From CAXWPM01 sp965206125 (GTDB lineage Bacteria > Acidobacteriota > Terriglobia > 20CM-2-55-15), in NCBI GenBank assembly GCA_965206125.1, contig CBDBIN010000034.1:1-64000 (forward strand): a stretch of DNA of 64,000 bases, in the 5' to 3' direction. The notes under the pieces are model-generated. The model was given only the letters and a program-made list of their open reading frames with translations, was not told the origin of the DNA and did not search any database. Positions 17,485 to 26,790 of the stretch are shown piece by piece. Made by a program: the position numbers and the translations under genes. The stretch's first letter is position 1, and each line of letters begins with the position of its first letter.

Positions 17485-18782
17485 CGACGACATATATCGA
17501 GAGCGTTGGAAAGCACGTAGGCGAGGAGGTTTCGATCCGCGGGTGGCTGCACAACAAGCGCTCGAGCGGCAAGCTCCGGTTCCTGACCCTGCGGGATGGT
17601 ACCGGCTACATTCAGGCAGTCGTGTTCAAGAAAGCAGTACCCGAAGAAACTTTCGCAATAGCGTCGGACCTGACTCACGAATCCTCGATTGTCGTCATCG
17701 GAACGGTTCGTGAAGACGAGCGGGCGCCGAGCGGCTTCGAGTTGGACGTGACAGGCATCGAGCCGGTCCAGATCGTCTCCCAGGAGAACGAGTTCCCAAT
17801 CACGCCGAAAGAGCACGGCATCGAATTCTTGATGGACCATCGCCACCTGTGGATACGATCCCGCAGGCAGCGCGCCATCCTGCTCATTCGCCACGAAATC
17901 GTGCGCGCCGTCCGAGATTTTCTGGACGACGACGGCTTCACGCTCTGCGACACTCCGGTCCTGACGCCGGCGGCCTGCGAGGGCACGACGAGCCTGTTCG
18001 AAGTCGGCTACTTCGACGATCAGGCGTACCTCACGCAGTCCGGCCAGCTCTACAACGAAGCCACCGCGGCCGCACTGGGCAAGGTCTACTGTTTCGGGCC
18101 GACCTTCCGGGCGGAAAAGTCTAAGACACGAAGACACCTGACCGAATTCTGGATGGTCGAACCCGAAGTCGCCTACGCGACCCTCGAAGACATGATGGAT
18201 CTTTCCGAACGGTTCATCAGCTTCATTGTTCGGCGAGTCCTTGACAGGCGAGGCGACGAACTTGAGGCGCTCGAACGGGACGTGTCTACGCTGGAATCGA
18301 TCGTCCCGCCGTTTCCGAGGATTTCATACGACGAAGCGGTGGAGATCCTCCGGAAGAACGGGTCCAAGATCGAGTGGGGAGGCGATTTCGGCGGCGGGGA
18401 TGAGACGATTCTGTCTGAACAGTTTGACCGACCAGTAATGGTCCACCGGTACCCGAGCGCCATCAAGGCGTTCTACATGGAGCCCGATCGGGACCGACCT
18501 GACGTCGCGCTCTGCGTCGACGTGCTGGCCCCGGAGGGATACGGCGAGATCATCGGTGGAGGCCAGCGGACGGCCAGTCACGACCTGCTTCTGGAACGCC
18601 TGGACGAGCACGGCCTGTCAAAGGAAGTCTTCGGCTGGTACCTGGATTTGCGCAAGTTCGGCGCCGTTCCGCACTCCGGATTCGGCATGGGGATCGAGCG
18701 GGCCGTGGCCTGGATCTGCAAACTGGATCACGTTAGAGAGACGATTCCCTTCCCGCGCATGTTGAACCGCTTGACGCCCTGA
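17481..18782 (+). CDS. asnS: Asparaginyl-tRNA synthetase
   Basis: 434 residues from the ATG at 17481. The N-terminal OB-fold binds the anticodon (IRGWLHNKRSSGKLRFLTLR). The class II catalytic core shows motif 2 (FGPTFRAEKSKTRRHLTEFW) and motif 3 (GFGMGIERAVAWIC). GEIIGGGQR is the amino-acid pocket loop. It charges tRNA-Asn with asparagine. Some archaeal-type AspRS/AsnRS enzymes look similar, but the TTSLFEVGYF-TQSGQLYNEA region reads as AsnRS. It overlaps the preceding isomerase-like gene by 4 bp and is followed after 2 bp by an MFS transporter, so the three form one operon. Confidence 0.93.
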   Translation: MTTTYIESVGKHVGEEVSIRGWLHNKRSSGKLRFLTLRDGTGYIQAVVFKKAVPEETFAIASDLTHESSIVVIGTVREDERAPSGFELDVTGIEPVQIVSQENEFPITPKEHGIEFLMDHRHLWIRSRRQRAILLIRHEIVRAVRDFLDDDGFTLCDTPVLTPAACEGTTSLFEVGYFDDQAYLTQSGQLYNEATAAALGKVYCFGPTFRAEKSKTRRHLTEFWMVEPEVAYATLEDMMDLSERFISFIVRRVLDRRGDELEALERDVSTLESIVPPFPRISYDEAVEILRKNGSKIEWGGDFGGGDETILSEQFDRPVMVHRYPSAIKAFYMEPDRDRPDVALCVDVLAPEGYGEIIGGGQRTASHDLLLERLDEHGLSKEVFGWYLDLRKFGAVPHSGFGMGIERAVAWICKLDHVRETIPFPRMLNRLTP

Positions 18783-18784
18783 AA

Positions 18785-20026
18785 GTGAGCAAGGCTCCCC
18801 GTCTCGGAATCCGCGAGAATCTCGCGCAGTTCTCCCTGCTGGTTCTCGTCAACGCCTTCGTCGGCGCTATGGTCGGCATGGAGCGGAGCATCCTGCCAGC
18901 CATCGCGGAGGAGGAGTTCCACCTGGCGGCACGTACCGCCGTTCTCTCCTTCATCGCCGTCTTCGGCATCACCAAGGCGCTTGCGAACTACTTCGCGGGC
19001 CGCTTTTCCGACGCATTTGGCCGAAAAATCGTCCTCGTTGTTGGGTGGCTCGTGGCCGCACCTGTGCCCTTCTTTTTGATGTGGGGACCTTCGTGGTCGT
19101 GGATCCTCGCGGCCAACGTTCTGCTCGGTGTGAGCCAAGGGCTCACCTGGTCCACTACGGTGGTCATGAAAATCGATTTGGCCGGACCGAAAAATCGCGG
19201 CCTTGCCATGGGACTCAACGAGTTCGCCGGCTACTTCGCCGTGGCGCTGGCCGCCCTCGGCACCGGCTGGATCGCTACGAGATACGGCCTGCGGCCTGAA
19301 CCCTTTTACCTCGGTGTCGGCTTCGTAGCGTTGGGCCTTGGTCTCTCGGCGCTGGTTGTTCGCGAAACCAGGCATCACGTCACGGAAGAATCACGACTCG
19401 CCCGGAATCTTCCACCCAACGACACTCCCTCACCGCGTGAGGTCTTCTGTCGGACGTCACTCCTCGACAGGAACCTCTCCTCGGTGAGCCAGGCCGGTCT
19501 GGTCAACAATCTCAACGACGGCATGGCGTGGGGACTCTTCCCCAGCGCCTTCGCCGCAGCGGGCATGACCCTGGAGCAGATCGGCGTGCTCGCGGCGATC
19601 TACCCGGCGGTCTGGGGCCGCGGACAGCTCTTCACCGGAGCGCTCTCGGACCGCATCGGCCGCAAGTTGCTCATCGTCACCGGAATGTGGGTGCAGGCAG
19701 CCGGGATAGCGGTGATCGCGATGTCCAATGGGTTCGTTGGGTTCGTGGTGGGCTCGGTGTTGCTCGGCACGGGAACCGCGATGGTCTACCCGACGCTGCT
19801 CGCAGTGATCGGCGACGTGGCCCGTCCGACGTGGCGGGCGTCCGCGGTGGGTGTTTACCGCCTATGGCGCGACCTCGGGTACGCGGTGGGCGCCATCCTC
19901 GCCGGCGTCGTTGCCGACGCCTTTGGCCTCGGTGCGTCGATCTGGACGATCGCTGGTCTCACCTTCTTCTCCGGAGCCGTGGTGGCGACGCGCCTCGGCG
20001 AAACGCTTGGAAGCTCGGCAGATTGA
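18785..20026 (+). CDS. Major facilitator superfamily transporter
   Basis: 413 residues starting at GTG (18785), 2 bp after the asnS stop. About 12 membrane segments are predicted from the hydrophobic pattern. The MFS loop 2-3 signature is present twice, once per half: GRFSDAFGRKIVLVVGW and GALSDRIGRKLLIVTGM. The substrate cannot be read from the sequence; the family moves sugars, drugs and organic acids. The operon position behind asnS is not informative about the substrate. Confidence 0.9.
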   Translation: MSKAPRLGIRENLAQFSLLVLVNAFVGAMVGMERSILPAIAEEEFHLAARTAVLSFIAVFGITKALANYFAGRFSDAFGRKIVLVVGWLVAAPVPFFLMWGPSWSWILAANVLLGVSQGLTWSTTVVMKIDLAGPKNRGLAMGLNEFAGYFAVALAALGTGWIATRYGLRPEPFYLGVGFVALGLGLSALVVRETRHHVTEESRLARNLPPNDTPSPREVFCRTSLLDRNLSSVSQAGLVNNLNDGMAWGLFPSAFAAAGMTLEQIGVLAAIYPAVWGRGQLFTGALSDRIGRKLLIVTGMWVQAAGIAVIAMSNGFVGFVVGSVLLGTGTAMVYPTLLAVIGDVARPTWRASAVGVYRLWRDLGYAVGAILAGVVADAFGLGASIWTIAGLTFFSGAVVATRLGETLGSSAD

Positions 20027-20065
20027 CGGGCCTCCCGCAGAGGGAAGGTGGTCGACACTCGATCC

Positions 20066-20095
20066 TTGTCAACCGAACCATTCGAGGCGTAGCAT
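20066..20095 (+). promoter_or_regulatory. Possible promoter of the secreted aldolase gene
   Basis: TTGTCA at 20066-20071 and TAGCAT at 20090-20095 are separated by 18 bp, a fair sigma70-type match. The coding start at 20143 lies about 40 bp downstream and has its own strong Shine-Dalgarno (GGGAGGA). Moderate confidence because both hexamers deviate from consensus. Confidence 0.4.
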
Positions 20096-20142
20096 CACAG
20101 TTCATCAGGATCGAAATGCCGATCCGGTAGAGGGAGGATCTG

Positions 20143-21171
20143 ATGCGATTGAGGTTCTTGGTAGTTGTGCTCGGGCTGGCCGTCCTCGCAAGCCCGTCGA
20201 TAGGACAACAGGCTCCAGGCATGGAGCGGTTGAATCCGATGATCGTGCTTCTCGAGCAGGGGCTGCCGGTGTTTGGGGTGACACATCCGGCGATCAGCGC
20301 CAGACGAGGCGGCGGTCCGAGGGGCCGGGGACGCGGGCCAGCCAACCGTGGGGGCGAGGCAACGACGCCACAGGCCGAGCCACAGCCACAGCCCGTACTG
20401 GCAGACGTCGCACGGGAAACTGTCGCCAATAAACTCAGCGACTTCGAGTACAGCAGTTACTCCCCCGCTTCGGCCGAGAGATTCATGGGGTACATGGCAG
20501 CTATGCTCGCCGCGGGTGGGTCGATGCGCGATCATGCATATATTTCAAAGATCCCGATCATCCACGGCGACGAGCAACGCGCCACTGCACGCATCGTGGA
20601 CCAACTGAACGCGGGCCACGCGGGGATCATGATGCAGGAGGTGGAGAGTGCCGCCGAGGTTCGGCAGGCGATTGCGGCGATGCGCTTCCGCTCCAAAGGC
20701 GGCACCCGACCCGAGGAGGGTACGGGACTTGCGGCCGCTTACTGGGGCATGACCCCCGAAGAGTACCTTGAGCGCGCCGACGTGTGGCCGATCAACCCGA
20801 ACGGAGAACTGGTCCTCTGGGGCATCGTTGAGAGCAGGGAAGGTATCGCGAACGTACGCGCGATCGCGGCCGTTCCGGGCATCAGCAGCTTGATCGTGGG
20901 CGCGGGAACGCTCGGAGGGGTGTTCTCGCCCAGGAATGCCGACGGAGAGCGAGTGCGCGACCAGAAGGGCTTCGACGCCGGTGTTGCCGCCATTCTTGCC
21001 GCGTGCAAGGAATTTGAGGTGGCTTGCAGTTATCCGGCCAACAACACGGCGGACATCGAGCGGCTCATGGGGATGGGGTTTGAGGTATTCACCATGCAAC
21101 GGCGGAACGAAGAGGCCTTTGACGCCGTCAGAACCGGAAGACGCTCATCCGGCCGCCCCCTGACAAACTGA
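20143..21171 (+). CDS. Exported HpcH/HpaI (2-dehydro-3-deoxyglucarate type) aldolase family protein
   Basis: 342 residues; GGGAGGA precedes the ATG. It has a signal peptide (MRLRFLVVVLGLAVLASPSIG), which is unusual because class II HpcH/HpaI aldolases are normally cytoplasmic. An Arg-Gly-rich insert lies at residues 53-71 (ARRGGGPRGRGRGPANRGG). The aldolase core then shows the family's strands: GIMMQEVESAAEVRQAI, the Gly-rich SLIVGAGTLGG and a later FEVACSYPANN. Known relatives cleave 2-keto-3-deoxy sugar acids with a divalent metal. Whether the exported form is catalytic or binds something else is unknown. A terminator follows at 21186. Confidence 0.78.
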   Translation: MRLRFLVVVLGLAVLASPSIGQQAPGMERLNPMIVLLEQGLPVFGVTHPAISARRGGGPRGRGRGPANRGGEATTPQAEPQPQPVLADVARETVANKLSDFEYSSYSPASAERFMGYMAAMLAAGGSMRDHAYISKIPIIHGDEQRATARIVDQLNAGHAGIMMQEVESAAEVRQAIAAMRFRSKGGTRPEEGTGLAAAYWGMTPEEYLERADVWPINPNGELVLWGIVESREGIANVRAIAAVPGISSLIVGAGTLGGVFSPRNADGERVRDQKGFDAGVAAILAACKEFEVACSYPANNTADIERLMGMGFEVFTMQRRNEEAFDAVRTGRRSSGRPLTN

Positions 21172-21185
21172 AACATGCCAATCCA

Positions 21186-21227
21186 AACTGCAGGGGCACC
21201 CACAATGGAGCGCCCCTGCAGTTCTTT
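21186..21227 (+). terminator. Rho-independent terminator after the aldolase gene
   Basis: AACTGCAGGGGC at 21186-21197 pairs perfectly with GCCCCTGCAGTT at 21212-21223 around a 14-nt loop. The stem is followed by CTTT. It is placed right after the aldolase stop (21171) and just before the second fold-back element. Confidence 0.75.
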
Positions 21228-21235
21228 GGCAGCTC

Positions 21236-21509
21236 TAGTGGCCTGTACCACCCATATTGGGACCAGCGTTGCGGCCAAATGGTATTGGATTCAAGGAATC
21301 GGCGCCGAGGAAATGGCTTTCATTGCGAGAAGCCGATGACGCCGAAGACGATGCCATTTCGCCGCAACCCTTCGGGCCGATGGGGGTTCGAGGCGATTTC
21401 GTCGTTGCGAGCCGTCGTCGATGAATGAGCATCGACTTCCGACTCGCGCCTCGACCTCGCCTCGAAGACCCATCGGCGCTGGTCCCAATATGGGTGGTAC
21501 AGGCCACTA
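21236..21509. mobile_element. 274-bp fold-back element (MITE-like), copy 2
   Basis: Same orientation as copy 1 (6221-6494) with three substitutions. In this copy the terminal inverted repeats are perfect over about 33 bp (TAGTGGCCTGTACCACCC ... GGGTGGTACAGGCCACTA). It sits between the aldolase terminator and the 3' end of coaE, 7 bp from the coaE stop, with TA at each boundary. Confidence 0.85.
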
Positions 21510-21516
21510 ACTACCC

Positions 21517-22122
21517 TCACGAGCCGGCCGCTTCACTCAACTCACCGTATATCACCTCCACCTGCCGCCGTGTGTCTGTGAGAGTTCCGGAATTGTCGAC
21601 GACGAAGGCAGCGTATCGCGCCTTCTCATCCATGGGTATCTGGGACTCGATCCGCGATGCCACGCTTTCGGCCGACAGGCCACGTGCCAGCAAACGCTCA
21701 CGTTGCTGTTCGGGGCGACACGTGACGACGATCAGGCGCTCGTAGTTCTTGTAGGTCCCCACCTCAACCATCAGCGCCGCATCCACAATCCCAATGCCAT
21801 CGGAATGTTCCGCTGAGATACCCTCGAGGAATTCATTCTGACGACGAATCACCGCGGGGTGTACCAGACCATTCAGCGTTTCGCGACGTTCCGGGTGGGC
21901 AAACACGATCTCGCCGAGGGCCGCTCGATCGATTCTTCCGTCGGGCGTCGTTATCTCCGGACCGAATTCCCTGATGACGGCCCGATGGACCTCCTGACCG
22001 GGCTCCAGCAGTTCGTGGGTGATCTGGTCGGAGTCGATCAGGTGGCAGCCCAGTTCGACGAACATCGCGCCAACGGTCGTCTTTCCGCTGGCGATACCGC
22101 CGGTCAGGCCGACACGCAGCAT
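21517..22122 (-). CDS. coaE: Dephospho-CoA kinase
   Basis: 201 residues from the ATG at 22122, which overlaps the folD stop in TGATG; an upstream TTG is less likely. The P-loop GGIASGKTT is at about residues 8-16. HLIDSDQITHELLEPG is the CoA-binding strand, and the lid region is in RPEQQRERLLARGL. It performs the last step of coenzyme A synthesis (ATP-dependent phosphorylation of the 3' hydroxyl). Translation is probably coupled to folD. The gene end lies beside fold-back element copy 2. Confidence 0.95.
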   Translation of the reverse strand: MLRVGLTGGIASGKTTVGAMFVELGCHLIDSDQITHELLEPGQEVHRAVIREFGPEITTPDGRIDRAALGEIVFAHPERRETLNGLVHPAVIRRQNEFLEGISAEHSDGIGIVDAALMVEVGTYKNYERLIVVTCRPEQQRERLLARGLSAESVASRIESQIPMDEKARYAAFVVDNSGTLTDTRRQVEVIYGELSEAAGS

Positions 22123-23042
22123 CAATCAGGTCTCCGCAGCCTGGCCGCCGACAGCGTGTTGCGCATGAGCATGGCGATCGTCATGGGCCCAACGCCGCCG
22201 GGCACAGGAGACAGCATGGATGCAACCGGAAGGACTTCCCGCTCGTGGACATCACCAACCCAGATGTATCCTCGTTGGTCGAACTGCTCGAGGCGGGGCG
22301 AATCGGCCCCGAACAACCGAACGACTTCGGCGCGCTCGGCAACCTGGTTGCTGCCCACATCGATCACGACGGCGCCTTCCTTGATGAACTCCGCGGTGAC
22401 CATCGCCGTACGACCGATCGCGGCGACAACGATGTCGGCTTCCCGGGTCACCGCTGCGAGATCCTTCGTCCGCGAATGGCAGATCGTTACGGTCGCATTG
22501 GCGTGCATCAGCAGCAGCGCGAGCGGCTTGCCAACATCGTCGCTTCGGCCCAGGACGACGGCACGAGCACCTTCCAGGCGAACGTCCGACGCCCGGAGGA
22601 TCTCCATGATCGCGGAAGGGGTGCAAGCGACTAAAGTTTCGCGGCCGAGCACGAGGGAACCGATGTTGGCGGAATGGAAACCGTCAACATCCTTGGCGGG
22701 TACAACCGACTCGAGAACGGCGTACTTGTCGATTCGGGCGGGCAGCGGCAACTGAACCAGGATTCCATCTATCCCGTCGTCCTCGTTCAACGCACGCACG
22801 GTCGCGAGAACGTCCGCAGTCGTCGACTCCCCAGCCAGTTCGACCCGGCGACTGACGATGCCCAAACGTTTGCACATCCGCGCCTTCATGCCGACGTAGG
22901 ACGCTGAAGCGGGATCCGCCCCGACCAGCACGACGGCCAGACCCGGATCGATTCCCTTCGCTTTCAACGACTCGACGTCTGCCGCAACACCGTCCCGGAT
23001 GCGTCCCGCGATCGCGGTTCCATCGATGAAACTTGCTGTCAT
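22122..23042 (-). CDS. folD: Methylenetetrahydrofolate dehydrogenase/cyclohydrolase
   Basis: 306 residues, slightly longer than usual. The folate-site region with the catalytic lysine is GADPASASYVGMKARMCKRLG in two parts (YVGMK). ILVQLPLPARI and the DVDGFHSANIG loop follow. The Rossmann signature is VVLGRSDDVGKPLALLL, and PVPGGVGPMTIAMLM closes the protein. It interconverts methylene-, methenyl- and formyl-tetrahydrofolate in the cytoplasm. The ATG at 23042 has AGGAGA about 12 bp upstream. It is the first gene of a folD-coaE unit and diverges from the transglycosylase gene. Confidence 0.96.
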   Translation of the reverse strand: MTASFIDGTAIAGRIRDGVAADVESLKAKGIDPGLAVVLVGADPASASYVGMKARMCKRLGIVSRRVELAGESTTADVLATVRALNEDDGIDGILVQLPLPARIDKYAVLESVVPAKDVDGFHSANIGSLVLGRETLVACTPSAIMEILRASDVRLEGARAVVLGRSDDVGKPLALLLMHANATVTICHSRTKDLAAVTREADIVVAAIGRTAMVTAEFIKEGAVVIDVGSNQVAERAEVVRLFGADSPRLEQFDQRGYIWVGDVHEREVLPVASMLSPVPGGVGPMTIAMLMRNTLSAARLRRPD

Positions 23043-23087
23043 ATGAGTTCGTGTCTCCTATAAAATAGCTTCATCATACACCGGGTC

Positions 23088-25202
23088 ATGATTTCATCGT
23101 TGCTACCACTACTGATCGCATCCAGCATGCTGTCACCCACTATCGAGCGTGCTTTTGACCGATTTGAGAGCCACGATCTCGCCGGCGCGGCCGAATTGCT
23201 GGATGAAGCGGCGGCAAGCGACCCGGAGTACTTTGACCGCAATAATTTGTATTACCTGCGTGGGCGGATCGCGGAAAGCCTCGAAGACTGGCAAGGTGCC
23301 CGGGAGGCGTTCGGTGAGATCCGCAGGACGAGCGTCCTGCACCCGCTGGCCCTCTGGCACCTGGCATTGACTTCCATCCACACGGGTGACACGGACCTGG
23401 CCGTTCGGTACTTCGACCGCCTACCTTCGGACTTCCCTGCCGACCTCCGAATGCGAGTCGCCGACGAGGCGCCCGACGCGATCGCCATTCCGATCTACGC
23501 TTCGCTGGGAGGGCGCGAAGCGCGCTGGAAGCTGGCCCGGATCCGGGACGACCAAGCTGCGATGTGGCGGCTTCTCGCCGAGAGACAGACCGACGAGATC
23601 GCGCTCCGCGCGGCGAGTAGTCTGGACGGACGGAGCGGGCTGGCAACGGCGCGGCAGCGTCGGTCGCTCGCCCGCGCGTTCTATGCCCACAGGGTTTTCG
23701 ACCGCGCAGCCGCGGCCTGGACGACCTTGCTGGAGGACCAGAATCTCGGACCGGAGGCACACTACGAACTCGGGCGGACCTACTTCCAACAGGGGCGATA
23801 CGACGAAGCGATCCGCGTGTACCGGACGACGGTGAATCGTTTCCCGGGCACGGATTGGGAACGCGATGCTGATTATCAGATCGCCAGCTGCTACTGGCGC
23901 AAGGAAGACTTCCCCGCTTCGGCGGCCGCTTACCTCCATGTAATCGAAACCTACGACGACCGCAACCAGCGACGGTCAGCTATCCGAAACCTGATCGACG
24001 TCTACCGGGTGATGGGACAGCATGGTCTGGCGCATGAGTGGATCGATCGCGCGCTTGGGGAACAGCCGTCTACTTCCAACCGCCAGGTCCTGCTGTTCAC
24101 CCGAGCCAAGCTGCGCTACGTCGATGGGGATTACCGGACGGCGGCCGATCTGTTTGCCGATCTGGCCGGCATGCGCCTTCGAACGTCTCCCAACGGAACC
24201 GACCGCACCGAAGTGCGCTTCTTCCAGGCCATGAGCCTCCTGAAGCTGGGACTGGGCTTGGAGGCGGCGGGCATCTGGGAAGATCTCGCCCGCTCCGATC
24301 CGTTCAGCTACTACGGACTGAAGTCCACCGAGATGCTGGGCGACACTCCGAGCGCGGCCGGCGACCTTCTCGGCATCGTCCGTCGAACGACGCGACGACC
24401 CGGCCCGGAGCTTTGCGGGGCGGGCGACAGTGTCCAGGTCGCGGAGGCGGCCCGGGGGCAGCGGCTTTCCCGAACCCGCACGTTCCTGAACCGAGGAGAG
24501 CTCGAAACGGACCAGGTCGGTGAGCTCGTGTTCCTCCATCTCTGGGACGAGGCCTTCTACTGGGCCGACCGCGTGGCCGCGCGCTGGAAGGACGAAGCTC
24601 TTGCCGACCTGGCATATCTGGCCTCGGACTTCCGCAAGGCAATGCTGTATGCGGACCGGTTGCGCCCACCCGATGCAGCCTTTTTCGACCCGAACGGGGA
24701 CTACGACGCCGACGACCTGTAACTGCTGGGCATACTCTTCCCCACAGCCTACGCCGATGACATCTGCCGCGAATCGGCCGACGCGGGCGTGAACCCGATC
24801 TGGCTTCGGGCGATCATGTGGCAGGAGAGCCGTTTCGACCCGAACGCGCGATCGGGCGCGGCAGCGCGCGGTCTGATGCAGTTCATCCCGGAAACCGCCG
24901 CGCGCGTCGCCGGTCAGGTGGGCATCGTCGATCTCGAACCGGACGACCTGTACCGTCCCGAAATCAGTATCCGATTGGGTGCTTCCTATTGGGCCGAACT
25001 GATCGAGGAACTGGAGCACCCGGAACTGGCACTGGCGGCTTACAACGGCGGCATCGAAAACGTGCGGCGATGGCAGGCAAAGTCAGGCACGGACGACACG
25101 GTGGTGTTCATATCCGACATCGGATTCGTTCAGACGAAGGCCTACGTCCGCGATGTGTTCTCCATCTACGCCAAGTACGCCCACCTCAGCCAGCGCCAGT
25201 AG
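23088..25202 (+). pseudogene. Soluble lytic murein transglycosylase-like protein with in-frame stop codon
   Basis: The frame from the ATG at 23088 contains TPR/Slt70-like helical repeats (AHYELGRTYFQQGRYDEAIRV, DWERDADYQIASCYWRKEDF). It ends at TAA 24720-24722. The same frame then continues with no shift to 25202 and encodes the lysozyme-like SLT domain: catalytic Glu in MWQESRFDPNARSGA, then GLMQFIPETAARVAG and LALAAYNGG. The full length would be about 704 codons, normal for Slt70 type. The stop could be a nonsense mutation (CAA to TAA), a sequence error or a read-through site. GTG at 24789 could in principle start the catalytic part alone. The family cleaves peptidoglycan in the periplasm; the N-terminal hydrophobic stretch is short. 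Confidence 0.82.
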
Positions 25203-25207
25203 CCTCA

Positions 25208-25482
25208 AGCCAGAACCGGAAGCGGTAGCGACCGGGTAATCCCCGTTCCGCTATCCCCGGAAGCAATAACGACCGGGTAATCCCCGTTCCGGTACCCCCG
25301 AAGCGGTAGAGACCGCGAAAGCATGGCGTGGGGGGACCGGCCAGCGCGAGTTCCCCCAGTTTCCGCTTTGCAAGTAGTCGGAGCACTCCGGAAAAAATGG
25401 CGTTCCCGTGGGCCGGTGGGCCCGACGCTAAGGAATGGCCCGTCGTTTTCCGACCCCGTCGCTACCGCTCCCGGTTCTGACC
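25208..25482. repeat. GC-rich repeat with inverted ends, GGTAGCGACCGGGT family
   Basis: This non-coding stretch opens with AGCCAGAACCGGAAGCGG-TAGCGACCGGGT and closes at 25452-25482 with the near reverse complement (GACCCCGTCGCTACCGCTCC-CGGTTCTGACC). A unit containing GACCGGGTAATCCCCGTTCC occurs twice in tandem near its left end. Related words occur at 41920-42008, 51995-52060 and, for the CGTCGGGCCCACCG module, at 37806-37940. The 425-bp gap 25203-25628 holds this and no gene. Confidence 0.7.
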
Positions 25483-25628
25483 TTCAGCGGACTACTCCGT
25501 CCAACACGGGTGACCGATAATTCTGTGCGAGAATGGGCCGCTGGCCGATGACCGCAGCTTGGAGTACGTCGCGGCGTTTGTCCGCTCCGTCTCCAATTGT
25601 GCAATCGGGTGACGACAGCTGCTGAAAC

Positions 25629-26636
25629 ATGAGAAGAGAGAACGTCATTTTCGGTGTCGTCTTCCTGATCATCGGGATCCTTTCGATCCTCGTGATCTGG
25701 CCCTTCGTGTCGTTCATCGTCCTGGCCGGAGTGTTGACCTACACACTATTTCCCATCTATGGGTTCCTGAGGAATCGGACCGGCCAGCCGAGTGTTGCCT
25801 CCGCCTTGTCGACATTGATCGCTCTGCTGCTGTTGGTCGCACCGTACTTCCTGCTGGCCCAGCGCCTGGCGCGAGAGGTAAGCGGGGCGTTCACGACGTT
25901 TGAGATGTCCAACGTACAGCGCCTCGGGGATTACTTGAGCGGCGTAATGGGCAACCAGTTTGATTTCCAGGAGATGCTTGCCTCGTTCTTTACCCAGCTT
26001 CAGGCGTCGATCGTCGGCATCGCACCCGACGTGCTCGGGTCGTTGACCGAACTGCTGCTCGGCCTGTTCATCATGTTCTTCGTCATGTACTACGCATTCC
26101 GTGACGGAGAAGCTTTTCTCAACCACTTGAAGCAGCTCCTGCCGCTCGACCCAATCCTCAGGGAAAAGCTCTTCATGGAGGTCCGTAACGTGACTCAGGG
26201 CGTGCTCTACGGACAGGTGATGACGGCAGTCATACAGGGATCCGTCGCAACGGTTGGATTCATCATCTTCGGGATTGGCAACTGGGTTTTCTGGGGCTCG
26301 ATCATGGTCGTCCTCGCGTTCCTGCCTGTGTTTGGAACCCCGTTGATCTGGGTCCCGGCCGCGGTGGACCTGATCCTCCAGGGAGAGACCTTCGCCGGGA
26401 TCGGTCTACTGGTCTACGGCATCGTCATCGTGGCCAACATCGACAACGTTGTCCGGCCCAAGCTGATCAGCGAACGCTCCAAGCTCCATCCGGTTCTCGT
26501 GCTGGTCGGTGTGCTCGGCGGACTTAAAATGGTCGGCCTCAGCGGAATGCTGGTCGGCCCGCTGGTACTGGCTCTGCTGGTCGCGCTGATTCAGTTCTGG
26601 GAAGACGTCTACATCGACAAGAAGGTCGCCGCGTAG
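25629..26636 (+). CDS. AI-2E family (PerM/TqsA-type) membrane transporter
   Basis: 335 residues with about eight membrane segments by hydrophobicity. Two pairs of helices flank a soluble middle region. Family-typical stretches are GLFIMFFVMYYAFRDGEAFL, GVLYGQVMTAVIQGSVATVG, the PVFGTPLIWVPAA motif and the C-terminal NIDNVVRPKLISERSKLHPV. Members include exporters of autoinducer-2 and sodium/proton antiporters, so the substrate is open. The gene stands alone, running toward the convergent act-like cluster. Confidence 0.92.
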   Translation: MRRENVIFGVVFLIIGILSILVIWPFVSFIVLAGVLTYTLFPIYGFLRNRTGQPSVASALSTLIALLLLVAPYFLLAQRLAREVSGAFTTFEMSNVQRLGDYLSGVMGNQFDFQEMLASFFTQLQASIVGIAPDVLGSLTELLLGLFIMFFVMYYAFRDGEAFLNHLKQLLPLDPILREKLFMEVRNVTQGVLYGQVMTAVIQGSVATVGFIIFGIGNWVFWGSIMVVLAFLPVFGTPLIWVPAAVDLILQGETFAGIGLLVYGIVIVANIDNVVRPKLISERSKLHPVLVLVGVLGGLKMVGLSGMLVGPLVLALLVALIQFWEDVYIDKKVAA

Positions 26637-26676
26637 CTCGGCTTGACCCAAGAACGACTCCCCTGTCAGACCCGTC

Positions 26677-26755
26677 ATTCAACGCGAAGACGCGGAGGCT
26701 CGCGGAGACGCGAAGAAGAAGGAACCGAACTTCGTGCCTTCGTGTTGAAAACGGA
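26677..26755. repeat. Intergenic repeat with inverted arms (CAACGCGAAG / CTTCGTGTTG)
   Basis: Between the two convergent stop codons lies CAACGCGAAGACGCGGAGG, then GCGGAGACGCGAAG, and finally CTTCGTGCCTTCGTGTTG. The outer words are an inverted pair with one mismatch. Words of the type CGCGGAGACGCGAAG occur dispersed in many bacterial genomes. It could serve as a bidirectional transcription end, but there is no U-tract. Confidence 0.45.
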
Positions 26756-26790
26756 ATAGGCAAATCCCCGTCGATTCTGGTTACAGAAGC

